A stretch of DNA of 64,000 bases from Galdieria sulphuraria (Eukaryota > Rhodophyta > Bangiophyceae > Galdieriales > Galdieriaceae): contig NW_005178446.1 in assembly GCF_000341285.1 (NCBI RefSeq), forward strand, positions 1-64,000, given 5' to 3'. Below the pieces are notes generated by a model. It was not told where the DNA came from. It made no database searches and was given only the letters and a program-made list of their open reading frames with translations. Numbering within the stretch: the first letter of the stretch is position 1; each line of letters opens with the position of its first letter. Positions 1 through 12,007 of this stretch are shown here, piece by piece. The position numbers and the translations under genes are program-made.

Positions 1-2
1 TC

Positions 3-599
3 CCAACAGCTTTGTGGTTGTCACAAACGTTCAGTTATGCATGCTACCTTACACTAGCTGCCGNAGCATATTATTATATTGGTAACACGGGCCACATGGA
101 AAGTCCTGNGACTTTGGTCATCAAACATGGTGCGATACACTATGNGAATGATGTCTTTATGGTTATACACGNGACTATTGCAGGTACTATTGGAGGAAAT
201 GTCTNAAGTCGCGCAGTTCAGTGGGGTTTCCAACCTTNGATTGCTGGAGGCTNGAGGAAATTTCGAGATGGTTCTCTTCGTAATAGGCTTTGGTGGCTAC
301 TCTGGACAGGCANAACGTATGGAGCAGCATTTANAGTTGCCGAATTGGTGCCCTTCTTTTCATCATTCATTGGCATTANGACGTCACTCTTCTCTTCTTT
401 CTNGACATTTATGGTGCCAAGTGCTTTTTACTTTTGGGAATTTTGGCACGACACTCGTTGGTATCAAAAGCTCTTACCCTTCTTTTGCTTTCNAGTCGGC
501 TTTCTTATGTNGACGTTGGGAAGTTATGGAACTTTTAAAAGCTTGGTTGTTGCCATCGAGAGCACTGGAAAGCCTTTCAGTTGTAATCGTAAATTCTAA
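3..599 (+). CDS. Amino-acid/auxin permease family (AAAP) transporter, C-terminal part
   Basis: The frame is open from the left edge to TAA at 597-599, about 198 residues, so the 5' part lies outside the window. Hydrophobic segments alternate with short loops. A pair of motifs typical of the AAAP (Aa_trans) family is visible: AELVPFFSSFIGI followed by a serine-rich turn and TFMVPSAFYF. The family moves amino acids with protons across plasma or vacuolar membranes; the substrate cannot be told. Thirteen codons hold an N at the second position. Reading each N as T gives Val, Leu, Ile or Met and restores normal transmembrane helices, so this is the true frame. The Ns look artificial (see the separate entry). 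The alternative, a pseudogene, is unlikely because the frame has no stop. Confidence 0.75.
   Translation, partial: PTALWLSQTFSYACYLTLAAXAYYYIGNTGHMESPXTLVIKHGAIHYXNDVFMVIHXTIAGTIGGNVXSRAVQWGFQPXIAGGXRKFRDGSLRNRLWWLLWTGXTYGAAFXVAELVPFFSSFIGIXTSLFSSFXTFMVPSAFYFWEFWHDTRWYQKLLPFFCFXVGFLMXTLGSYGTFKSLVVAIESTGKPFSCNRKF
64..511. other. Thirteen phase-locked N bases masking stop codons of another frame
   Basis: Ns occur at 64, 109, 145, 172, 205, 238, 253, 313, 334, 379, 403, 493 and 511. All are congruent to 1 modulo 3, and each is followed by AG, GA or AA. If every N was T, each would begin TAG, TGA or TAA in the frame that ends at TAA 604-606. This looks like deliberate or automated removal of stops from a mis-framed gene model at a contig end, not sequencing ambiguity. 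Confidence 0.9.
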
Positions 600-1032
600 A
601 AACTAATACCTGAGTTTATAGTAAATATAATATCGAGGTTTATCGATTTGCAATTTCTGATACTACAAAAAGTAATAAATTGTTGAAATTTCCTCGAACA
701 ACTTTGGAGTCAACTTCTTATTAAATAATTTGCAGTTACGAGAATGAAACATTTTACAAAGTCACAGCTTCGGCTCTGTCTATAAAATAATTAAATCTAA
801 CGTCGATTGTCATGGAAAGTTTCAAAGTACGCAGTTCACAAGTTGAAATATCTATCATTTTGAACTTCATTGGGTTTTAAAGGCATAGGATATATTTTCT
901 TTTTAAGACAAAGATCGAATCCACCAATTCGAGATTTTATAGATTACCACTTTTCGAGAATCGATAATTTTGGTATTTTCCAGCATAGCTTGGTGATTGT
1001 TTCCAAAACTTTTCTAGTACCAACAAGCCACA
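600..1032. other. Intergenic, AT-rich
   Basis: Between the transporter stop and the SPX gene start. A short open frame at 870-1082 overlaps the SPX start and resembles nothing. The stretch probably holds the 3' end of the first transcript and the promoter of the next; no specific motif can be defended. Confidence 0.5.
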
Positions 1033-3503
1033 ATGAAATTTTCGAAGCAACTCTCTTACAATGCCGTTGCGGAGTGGCGTAAATGGTATCTGGATTATTC
1101 CTATTTGAAGAAATTTCTCAAAAACTTCGAAAATCGAAAGTCCTTGGATAGTTTCAGTGGTGGAAACGTGGAAGAGGACAGTACACCCTCAGTTGTCCTT
1201 CAGGAACAACCAGACTCCCCGCTATCTTCACCTCGAGCGTCTTTGCAGGACGAAGATCAGTTTGAGGGAAACTCTTCCAAATTTGTTACAAGGTCGTTCT
1301 CTTTGCCTGCGGAATCAAAGGAAGGCAGCTCGAATCGGAGGAATTTTTCTCCAGTTGAAGAGTATAGTGGGGATAGCATCGAGCAACAGACAAAACTTGT
1401 AGGTTCACAAGGAGAAGAACGAGTTTCGTTAGGCAGAACAGATAGGGAATTATTGCAAATCTCTGTTGAAGATAATATGACGGCGGAAGATAAGTTTCAA
1501 GAGCTTGAAAGTCAATTTTTTCGTTTGTTATGGGAAGAAGCGAACAAGGTCGACTCATTTTATCGTTTTTTGAGGAGGCGCTTAGACTCGGTCACCAATA
1601 AGCTTATTAATATGCGAACCGTTTCCGGTGTACAGCCTAAAGAGAGAGTTAAACTTAGACAAGACCTAGTGGAACATTTTCTTGAGGTAGTAGAGTTACA
1701 AAATTTTGCGGCTCTTAATCGTACAGGTTTCGAGAAGATATTGAAGAAACACGATAAGGTGAGTCCATCAGCAACCAACGTGATGAGGTGTTTGTTTACT
1801 CAACTTTAAAAAAGTTACTAGGAATGAATACCAAGGATGCATTTCTTTCTCGTCTAGGACAGTATTCGTTTTATGATGCTCAAGAGTTGAATGCTTTGAA
1901 GGAACGTTTGGAACTTATCTACAGCAATTTATTCTGCAATGATGATCTCAATCAAGCGAAGAATGAATTGTACGGTTCAGTTCGAGAAATGATCGTTTGG
2001 GAAAGAAATACCATCTGGCGTGAAATGTTGCAACAAGAGAGGAAACTAGCAAATATTACGAGTAGACAGTATACGGGTGATGTGAACACATCCGCTGGAG
2101 CTTTTCTAGAAACCAAACCGTGGCAACTGTTTCTTGCAGTTGTTACTTTATGTCTGATTCTGTTGATGCCCATTTTCTCTTCCACATACGCCGCGGCACA
2201 TCGTTGTTTGGCAATGCTTATATTTGTGGGAATTTTGTGGGTGACTGAAGCAGTTCCACTCTATGTTACTTCACTAAGTATTCCATTCTTATCTGTTCTG
2301 TTGCGTTGTTTTGTCGACTCTCACGGGAAAGCCTTGTCTCCTCAAGAGACTGCAACACAAGTCCTAGCATCCATGGCAAGTCCAGTAATTATGTTGATAT
2401 TGGGAGGTTATTCTTTAGCTGCTGCATTATCAAAACATACTATTGATAAATGGCTGGCTACACTAGTATTGAGTCGTTTCAAAGAACCCAGACTGTTTCT
2501 TCTTTTAGTGATGCTGTTGGGAACGATTCTTTCTATGTTTTTGAGCAACGTTGCTGTTCCTGTATTATTATTTTCAGTATTACGACCCCTACTTATTGGT
2601 CTGCCTCCTTCTTCTTTACCGTTTATCAAATGTCTTGTTTTAGGTGTCGCGTTTTCAGGGAATATTGGCGGAATGACCACACCAATTGCCTCACCACAAA
2701 ATGCTATTGCAGTCGAACAGTTAAGTGCTAGTCATCCCATTGGATTTATAGAGTGGACATTGTTAAGTGTGCCATTATCCTTATTGATTGTCGCCATTAT
2801 TCACAGACTGCTTGTTCTCTGGTATCGCCCAAATTTGGAGAGATTGCCTTTATTGCCTACTCACTCCATTCATTGGAACAAGGAACAACTTTTGACTTTA
2901 TTCACATTATTTTTGTCGATATTCTTGTGGGGTTGTAAGCCTGTGTTGAATATTCTAGGTTCAGAAGGAATCATTGCTATTGTGCCTGTTGTGATATTCT
3001 TTGGTAGCGGTGTTTTAGCAAAGGAGGACTTCAATAGTATGCCTTGGAATGTCATTTATTTAGTTGCAGGTGGCATATCATTGGGAACTGCGGTGAAATC
3101 TTCTCAGTTACTGGATATAGCCATCAGTAGCTTAGAGTCCACTATTCTCCGACACTCTCTGTGGTTAGTGTTTTGCATCTTTTGTATCTTTACAATGCTA
3201 TGCAGCTTGCTTGTCAGCCACACTGTTAGTGCCATCATTATCTTGCCAGTACTAGCTCAAGTAGGAGTGCATATGGGTCATGTCAGACTTTTTGTAGTAG
3301 GAGGAGCTATGGCTTGCTCTATTTCCATGGCTTTGCCTGTAAGTTCATTTCCCAACATGTGTGCTTTACATGTTGAAAATGAAACTGGAAAGAGATATGT
3401 TCAGAGCAAAGATTTCTTATCCACAGGAGCCATATCGAGTATTATTGCTGGAGGGTGTCTTTGTAGTATAGGCTTTGCATTGTTCTATCTTACAGGCTTG
3501 TAG
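1033..3503 (+). CDS. SPX-domain phosphate transporter (Pho87/Pho90/Pho91 type)
   Basis: Two exons, 1033-1758 and 1815-3503, are joined by a 56-nt GTGAGT..AAG intron in phase 0, giving about 804 residues. The N-terminus is an SPX domain: it starts MKFSKQLSYNAVAEWRKWYL, and its C-terminal lysine helix (KILKKHDK) is split by the intron. SPX domains bind inositol pyrophosphates and sense phosphate. From about residue 360 follow roughly a dozen membrane segments of the divalent-anion:sodium symporter/SLC13 type, with VTEAVPLYVTSL and a conserved SNVAVPVLLF-type turn. The acidic, serine-rich stretch between SPX halves (residues 50-140) is a normal low-complexity insert. Low-affinity phosphate uptake or vacuolar phosphate export is the likely role; sulfate or dicarboxylate cannot be excluded from the transporter part alone. 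Confidence 0.88.
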
Positions 3504-4285
3504 CAACTTATATTTGTTGAGGACAATTGTATTGTCCAAGAGAGTAAGAATGTCGTTCTTTTGATATTGTATTGGTTACTCTAGCTTGAAAAATTCGGGA
3601 GACTTTTTTTATTGAAAGCAACACAGAATCATATCATATTATATTACATTATATTATAGAATGATAGACTTGCATTTTTCTTTTCTTAAGAATTGAGAGA
3701 GTCCCTGGATCAATGAGGCTTCTTATCTTCTTGCTGCAAATTTTGAATGATGCTTTTTAGAGAGATCCAAACCAAAAAACAGGAAATGAAGCAAGTGACG
3801 CAAATGCAATATCGACATTTGGTTTTTAATATTTTGAGCAGTCCTACGAATTCATACTGAAGAAGCATTCAGTGGTAAAAGATGTTCTATTGAGGGATGG
3901 CAAATGGGAATCTAAAAAGTATCCGAGTTTTATTCAGTTGAAAGAAAATCCTATTTCTTAATTTTTTATTTTTGTTTTCATACTCTCACGGCATATTTGC
4001 GATATGGAAAAGTTTATCTGTTCTTGGATTGGTAAATTCGATAAGACAAGGGGTTCAATTACGTCTGAGGCGATATTTTTCTTGAAATGCTTTAGTATTT
4101 CTAGTCTATGCTATAATGAGGACTACTGGGAAAAGGCTATCTACTTAGAATGTATTTAGAAAATTGAATGATTGAACGTGGACATCTTTGAGAGAATTTC
4201 TTTTTTCTATTACAGGATAGTCTCTTTGTAAGAAAACGGAAGTTTCTTTCATAGAATTCGATATAAAAAGAATTGTAAAGAGCGA
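3504..4285. other. Intergenic, no gene seen
   Basis: 782 bases, AT-rich, with frequent stops in all frames. No exon-like conserved stretch, RNA gene or repeat was recognised. It holds the SPX transporter 3' end and presumably the promoter of the nitronate monooxygenase gene. Confidence 0.5.
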
Positions 4286-5482
4286 ATGGTCACAAAAGAC
4301 CCTTTAACATTTGCTGATTGGGTAGAAACAGCATTTCTTCCAATGCACACGGACATTTGTAGAATTCTTAAGATTTCTTTACCTCTGCTTCTATCGCCTT
4401 TAGCTGGTGGACCCGGAACTCCTCAGTTGGCAGCCAACGTAAGCAACAGTGGCGGTCTTGGTTCGTTAGCATGTGCATACCACAACGGCGATCAAATCCG
4501 CTCTGCCATAAGACAAACCAAACAACTGACAGGGAAGCCATTTGCCGTCAATATCTTTGTTCATAATGATCACTTGGAAAGACAGTTTAGCGTCGAAGAG
4601 TGGAAGGTAGCCATAGATCGCATACGAAAGCGTTATACTCCAGTCGCAGTAGAGCTTGAAGTTGAAACTGGGGAAAAGATACGAGTTGAGAACGATTCGG
4701 TCGAATCCTTCTTGAAGAATTTTAGACTTCCAAGCATGGAAGAACAGCTTCACGTTATCCTTGAAGAGAAGCCTCCTGTCTTTACCTTTACCTTTGGCTT
4801 GCTTTCGTCAGGTTGGGTGCAGAGGTTTCACTCCAAGAACATACTCGTAGGTGGCACATGTACCACAGTTGAGGAAGCCAAACAACTTGAGTCACTAGGT
4901 GTTGACTTTATTTCCGTTCAGGGAGCCGAGGCTGGTGGACACCGAGGAAGTTTTCATTTCGATGCAAATCATTCGTCAACCAGATATTGTTCTTCTATCC
5001 AACTGGAAACTTTGTTATTGGACTGTTTATCTGTAATAAAACTACCTTTGATAGCAGCGGGGGGTATTTCAAATGGAAGGCAAATAAGATCACTTTTAAG
5101 AAAAGGTGCGAGTGGCGTACAACTTGGCACATTATTCATGACTTGCAAAGAAGCTGGAACAAGTGCGATACATCGTCAAATACTTCAAACTGCCAAACCA
5201 TCGGACACCACGATTACTTCTTGCTTTACTGGTAGATCTGCAAGAGGTTATCGTAATCGTGTAGTTGACTATATGGAATCTTTTGGTTCAGAGTTTTTAC
5301 CGTTCCCCTACCAGAGTGGCATTACTAGGGGCATTGGAAATCATGCAGCGAAATACCTTCCAGCTATTCGAGCAGCAAATTTTATGCAGCTTTGGATGGG
5401 TCAAAGTGTACCTGTCAAGCACAACTCGGGAGCTAATGAACTGATAGAGGTTTTAAGGAGAGAATGGCTCGATTCTGATTAA
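4286..5482 (+). CDS. Nitronate monooxygenase (2-nitropropane dioxygenase family)
   Basis: A single exon of 398 residues. The FMN-binding TIM-barrel signatures are in order: SPLAGGPGTPQLAANVSNSGGLG near residue 35, GVDFISVQGAEAGGHRG near 208, and PLIAAGGISNGRQI then GASGVQLGTLFMTC near 250-285. These enzymes oxidise alkyl nitronates such as propionate-3-nitronate with FMN and oxygen, usually as detoxification. The start at 4286 is the first ATG; another at 4344 would also keep the barrel. No targeting peptide is evident. The absence of introns in an intron-rich neighbourhood and the bacterial style of the family make transfer from bacteria possible but unproven. Confidence 0.88.
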   Translation: MVTKDPLTFADWVETAFLPMHTDICRILKISLPLLLSPLAGGPGTPQLAANVSNSGGLGSLACAYHNGDQIRSAIRQTKQLTGKPFAVNIFVHNDHLERQFSVEEWKVAIDRIRKRYTPVAVELEVETGEKIRVENDSVESFLKNFRLPSMEEQLHVILEEKPPVFTFTFGLLSSGWVQRFHSKNILVGGTCTTVEEAKQLESLGVDFISVQGAEAGGHRGSFHFDANHSSTRYCSSIQLETLLLDCLSVIKLPLIAAGGISNGRQIRSLLRKGASGVQLGTLFMTCKEAGTSAIHRQILQTAKPSDTTITSCFTGRSARGYRNRVVDYMESFGSEFLPFPYQSGITRGIGNHAAKYLPAIRAANFMQLWMGQSVPVKHNSGANELIEVLRREWLDSD

Positions 5483-5938
5483 AAGAGAGACTATGTTTGG
5501 ATGTTGATTTTCAATGGAATTCAATTGCCGCTTTTTTGTTCTTGCACTCTATGTAAATGCTTACTCTGCATCAATAAAAAATGAGATGATGCTTCATTTT
5601 CATAGGGACCCCCAAGTGGGCTGAGAAACTGGCCTTCCTATGGCATTTCCCCCAAATCGATCATTCGTAGCATTCGCACCTTCATGTGTATCATTCGGGT
5701 GATCCAACTTGAAGATGATTGGTCTAACATTTACTGCAACACACTACTGCAACAATTACGGTCATTCGTTGACTCCTTATAGACCCCATTCTGTGCAAGT
5801 CAGGAAAAGTTTGATTAGTCCTTTTGCCTGGGAATTGTATCGTTGCTCAAATATTTGTTATAGTTCTTTTGTAAAGTTCGTCAACTGTAAGGGAATAGTT
5901 TTTGAGTGCAAGTCTTAAAGTTTGCTGGTCAAGATACT
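5483..5938. other. Intergenic
   Basis: 456 bases between the monooxygenase stop and the corepressor ATG. Short open frames here have no recognisable content. AATAAAAAATGAG near 5573 could serve polyadenylation of the upstream gene. Confidence 0.4.
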
Positions 5939-8279
5939 ATGTTTGGACAAGGACCTCATTTACCAAACCCTCTGAGTGGAGCAAGTGCGACCCATGCTCT
6001 ACCTTCGGGACAAGGAGTAGGAATACCGGCCTCGTATCCTTACGTTCCAAGTTATCAAGGTTATTATCCTTCTGCGATGGTTGGAGGAAGCTACTTAGCG
6101 AATCAATATCCTCCTCCCTCATATCCAGTACATAACAACATTCCAAGTGCGACGGAGCATACCACTTCACCTGGATTTCAACAGCGAAACGTAGCAATTT
6201 CTGCAGCTCCAAATCCTAGCCAGTATGCACAACAATTATCGAGCGAAACTGCTCAGGTATTTGGTTCTACGCAAGATAACGAAAGGTAAGAAGGTTTCGT
6301 GGTTGAGCAGTTGTATAGTTTCAAATTGGATAATAGAGGTGGCGCCCTGATACAAACTTCCAAGAAAATCAAAGAGCTTGCAGACTTATTGAGCAAGGAA
6401 TGCGAGAACTTCTCTGGGGAAGTGGACTCTTCTAAGAACATCAATGATGACTTGAGAAAGAAAATAGAAGCTCAGGTTTGTTGGACTATATTTTTAAAGT
6501 TTTCTTGCTAATGAATTGATTTTTTTGAAGGTGGTAGAACTGTCAGTGATGGAGAGAGCTCTAATGGATCTGGAGAGAAAGCACAATCAGATGAAGCAGC
6601 AGTATGAGGAAGAAATTATTCGCCTTAGAGCTCAAGTAAATCAAATGCAACAATATCACAATTATTCGGAGGCTATAATGAAACAAGCGGTAACCCCAGC
6701 AAAGACACAGCCAAGCAGTGGCAACAATGCAGACGTTTCTAATCCAACAAATAATGCTAATCAAGGTAACCTCTTTGATCGTGGGTCCAGAAATCCAGTG
6801 ATCTCGAACAGCAATCCTACAGCATCTAGTCATTTAGGACCTGAAAAGAATTCAGACTTGCCGTCACAGAATAGTATTGGAACAAGTTCAAATGTTATGG
6901 CGCCATCGAACGAAGCAGTGGAAACACTCAAGTCTTTTCGCCGGGAGCAGGTATAGAACTGTTCTTATAAATATTTAGTTATTTGTTGATAGAATTTTAC
7001 AAGATTGATGATTCTACTGGACACGTTGCTAGCTCGTCGGGAGTAGAAATACATTCGGCACCGTCCACTAGTCGCTCCTTAGGAGATGGTTCTCATCCTA
7101 GCAATTCGGCTACAAAAGCTTTGGAGAGAATGACCGACATGCCTGGTAGATTATCAGAAAATGAAGTGGTTTATCCTGGACACCTTGGAAACAGAAGCGT
7201 CAATGTGAAACGTTGTCATTTGTATGAACTAGAATCGGTTGTTTGTTGTGTTCGATATAGTATGGACGGACGCTATTTGGCAACAGTAAGGATTTCTGAT
7301 GTAAACTAATTTTGTCATGAAAATCAATGATTTCTGTATAGGGTTCTAATAGAGCTTCCGATCTCTTTGATGCTTTGACAGGAGAACACATAGCGAAGTT
7401 TTCCATCACAAAGAATGAAAGAATGTCCTTGCCTTCTACAGATTCTTCATATATTCGTGCTGTTGCTTTTTCGACTGACGGTACTTTGTTATGTACTGGT
7501 GGAGAAGATCAGGCCGTTAGAATTTGGGACATAAAGAGACGTTCTGTTCGTTTTACATTGAGTGGACATCTCGGTCATGTATACTCAGTTGACACTTGTA
7601 ATGATGGAAGGTTATTGGCGAGTGGTAGTGGAGACCAATCTGTGAAGCTGTGGAATATTCAAAATGGTCAAGAAGAGAAAACTCTGAATTGTTCTAGTCA
7701 TAAGAAGATCAATAGTGATGGAATAACCTCTGTCTCTTTTAGTCCTCGTGGTCCTTATCGTATCGCAACTGGTTCGTTAGAAAGGACTGTGAGAGTTTTC
7801 GACGTAGAGACTGGTGACCTGTTGCATAATTTCCGTCAACATGCAGATTCTGTATATTCTGTCGCCTTTTCGAGTGATGGAAGATATTTATTGTCGGGTT
7901 CGCTCGATAAGAATGTTATGTTGTGGGATCTTGCAGCTCCACCGCCAAATAATTATACTACTTTCAAAGGTCATACAGATTTTGTTCTATCTGTTGCATT
8001 TAGCTTAGATGGTATGGATCCCTTTCTTGATGCTTTTGATACCTTGATATTCATTTATTGTTAGGTCGTCTTCTCTTGAGTGGCAGCAAAGATCGTACCG
8101 TGACTTTCTGGGACCCAAGAGTTCCTTCTGGTAGTGTTAGTGTATTAGAAGGACACAAAAATTCAGTTATTAGCGTGTCCCATTGTCCTATCAGTGATAA
8201 GTTTGCGACTGGTTCGGGCGATTGTTTGGCAAAGATATGGAAATATAGCATTGCAAATTCGGAAAATGAAGGACAGTAA
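5939..8279 (+). CDS. Tup1/Groucho-like WD40 transcriptional corepressor
   Basis: Six exons: 5939-6285, 6337-6475, 6531-6950, 7004-7285, 7342-8011, 8065-8279. All introns are 51-56 nt with GT..AG borders, and phases join cleanly to about 690 residues. A Pro/Tyr-rich N-terminus is followed by a Tup_N-type coiled coil ([20 protein letters not shown], then [20 protein letters not shown]). A Ser/Asn-rich linker leads to a C-terminal seven-blade WD40 propeller, with repeats such as [20 protein letters not shown] and [17 protein letters not shown]. In yeast and plants such proteins tetramerise through the coiled coil and repress promoters with partner DNA-binding factors in the nucleus. The exon 1 ATG at 5939 is chosen because upstream codons in frame lack ATG. 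Confidence 0.85.
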
Positions 8280-8390
8280 AGATGACAGAAATTATACTGC
8301 TATGGTTTTCTTCTATGTATAAAGAGTCTACTGAACAAAATTTCAGCAAGTTAGCACCCATTCACAAAAAGGACCTATTATGTTGTTATT

Positions 8391-9439
8391 TCAACTAAGA
8401 TCCACTCTTCTAAATAATTTCATTATAAATCCGTCAGGGTCCTTGAAACATGCTGCTTCCACCATAAATCCACCAAGACTTTCGTGATAAGGAGTTTTTA
8501 AAAAGGTGAGTTGCCCATCATATTGTGACTCTGCTCTATTGACCACTTCGTCCAGAAAATCTTGCAAACTTGTACATTGCCAAGTAATATCAAATGACAT
8601 TTGAAACGAGTCATGTTCGTTCCTCACTGCCTTGTGAAAAATATCATTGCTGTTTTGGGTATCAGCAGACTCCATCAACTCCAATCTCGCTCCTAACCAT
8701 GCAGACTCAATCAAAACAGAACGATATCTGCTCGACAAATAATTCTTCACTTCTCGAAAACCAAAAAGTGAGTAAAAAGTTAGCGAATGTTCCATATTGC
8801 TGGTTCTTAACGATATGTGGTGCATAAGACGCGAATGTAAAGAAGGCAACGGAAGACGACGAAAGACCATCTTGAAATGAGGAATGCTTTCTTCATAAAA
8901 CTCACTACCTAACGTAGAAAACCCCAAACTTTCATAAAACTGAACTACAGGAGTCTATCAAACACTCTTGTTGGTCAGAGTTCCCCATAAATAACTAAAC
9001 ACACACCTGTGAATGAAGGTAGATAACGGCGTCTTCTTCTTGTATTTCTCGCATCATAAAATGAAGTAAAGTTTCTCCAATATGCTTTCTACGTTCCTCT
9101 TTGCGAACTGCAATCCTTCCGAAACAATCAACGTAACGAAGCAAAGACTTAGAGCGGTACTCACCTTTCCAATTTTATTCCAAACATAGAAGTACGACGT
9201 GCTCTACCAGCAGCCACCACTTCGGAACCTAACCAAGCTATGAAGTGCTTCACCTTCCATCTGCGACCGGAACTTTCAAGGGTTGGATCCACTCGATCAT
9301 AGTCATCTTGCTCTCTATCTTCTCTAACACCTTGTTCTTGAACAAATACCAGCTTTCTAAGTTCCAAACAGCTTTTAAGGTCTTTTTCTGACTGGACGAC
9401 TTGGCACGTAACTTTCAGTCTTGGCAAGTCCATGTGCAT
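8391..9439 (-). CDS. GNAT acetyltransferase-VOC/glyoxalase-fold fusion protein
   Basis: Three exons, 9439-9165, 9115-9007 and 8954-8391, with introns of 49 and 52 nt, give about 315 residues. The first part is a GNAT fold: CLELRKLVFVQEQGV near residue 30, then IAVRKEERRKHIGETLLHFM for acetyl-CoA contact (the usual RGxG is partly degenerate), ending VQFYESLGFST. The second part is a single VOC module with MHHISLRTSNMEHSLTFYSL, holding the first metal-type His, and a closing DPDGFIMKLF. In the closing motif the usual glutamate ligand is lysine, so metal catalysis is doubtful. No substrate can be named. Continuous phase across the second intron argues that this is one polypeptide. Confidence 0.8.
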
Positions 9440-9569
9440 AAGCGGCTAACCCTTGGAAAGCGGCACTTGTAGGAAAGCCAAATTATACGAAACATCAACC
9501 GAAACTTTATGCAGTTAAGCGAATAATAAGATATATGGCTAAATGCTTGTTTTATTTCCAAACGAGAAG

Positions 9570-9923
9570 TTATACGGCGTTTCCTGCTCTTGAACATATC
9601 AAGGTACCCCGTTGCGAAGAGATAAGGGAAATTTGACCCTTTGCTAAAAGTTCTCTTATCGCTTGCCTTGCCAAACTGCCGTTGACGTGAAGACGCTCGG
9701 AAACGATTGCAGGAGTTATAAGCTTGTATTTAGGAACTTCCTTGTATAATTTCTCATAAGTTTCCTGGTCCAAAAACACGGTATTGGTCACTTTTTCTTT
9801 AACCTGTAAAAGTGCTGAACATATCAAACGGACTTTTATTCAATCAGGACCTACCTTTCCCTTTGACCACTTCTTCTTCTTTGCTGCTCCACCGGACCTT
9901 GAAGCTCCTGCTTCTCTCACCAT
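9570..9923 (-). CDS. RPS25: Cytosolic ribosomal protein eS25
   Basis: Exons 9923-9855 and 9803-9570 with a 51-nt intron give 100 residues. The basic N-terminus (KKKKWSKGK) is followed by the winged-helix body with the near-invariant YKEVPKYKLITPAIVSERL and NGSLARQAIRELL. The protein sits on the 40S head near the E/P sites and is used by several viral IRESs in other eukaryotes. It is transcribed away from the actin gene, with only about 360 bp between the two ATGs. Length and motif order match the family, so the start is secure. Confidence 0.95.
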
Positions 9924-10281
9924 ATTGTTTAGCACCAATCAATTTTCCCTCGTCGGCGTCGATTGTAATGGACTTTTCTAAAGATATGTGGAAGATTTCA
10001 TATGAATGAACGAGCTTTAGCGATAATCGAAATAAAAATATTTACAATAAACGAAGTTTTGCTGATATATACTAGAATATATATAGATGTATGAGAAAGA
10101 ATAAGAAGAATAGATTTTCATAAATAATATAAAGAGATTCGTGCTGAATATAGCCCCTCATCTGAAACCATTGAACCCCTACTGCCCTTGTTTTTTCAAT
10201 TAACGCAACTGTCAAATTAATTGCGGTTGTGGACAAGGACCTTCTGTCAGTGAAAGTAACAGACAACTTGAAGTTGCAAAT
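9924..10281. promoter_or_regulatory. Divergent promoter region, eS25 and actin
   Basis: 358 bases separate two head-to-head ATGs. The central part, roughly 10020-10100, is strongly AT-rich with ATATATAC-type runs that could serve TATA function. No other motif is claimed. Confidence 0.45.
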
Positions 10282-11824
<1,543 letters not shown>

Positions 11825-12007
11825 AATTCATGGAGTGAATACTAATGGAGCTATTACGAATCATTAGTGGAAGAAAAGCTTCTTACACGACAAACTCTTG
11901 GTTTTTTTGTTTTGTGATATTAAAGTTGACAATTTGTTTGTAACGAGGTTCCCTTTCGTTTCATATACAATGGACTCGTGCAAGATAAGACGAAAACGTT
12001 GCAAAGA

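Noticed and set aside
79-606. Open frame of 175 codons at the left edge
   Set aside because: It is open only because 13 stop codons carry N; the overlapping frame ending at 599 is the real transporter.
870-1082. Open frame overlapping the SPX gene start
   Set aside because: No recognisable content; it lies in the leader and first codons of a well-supported gene in another frame.
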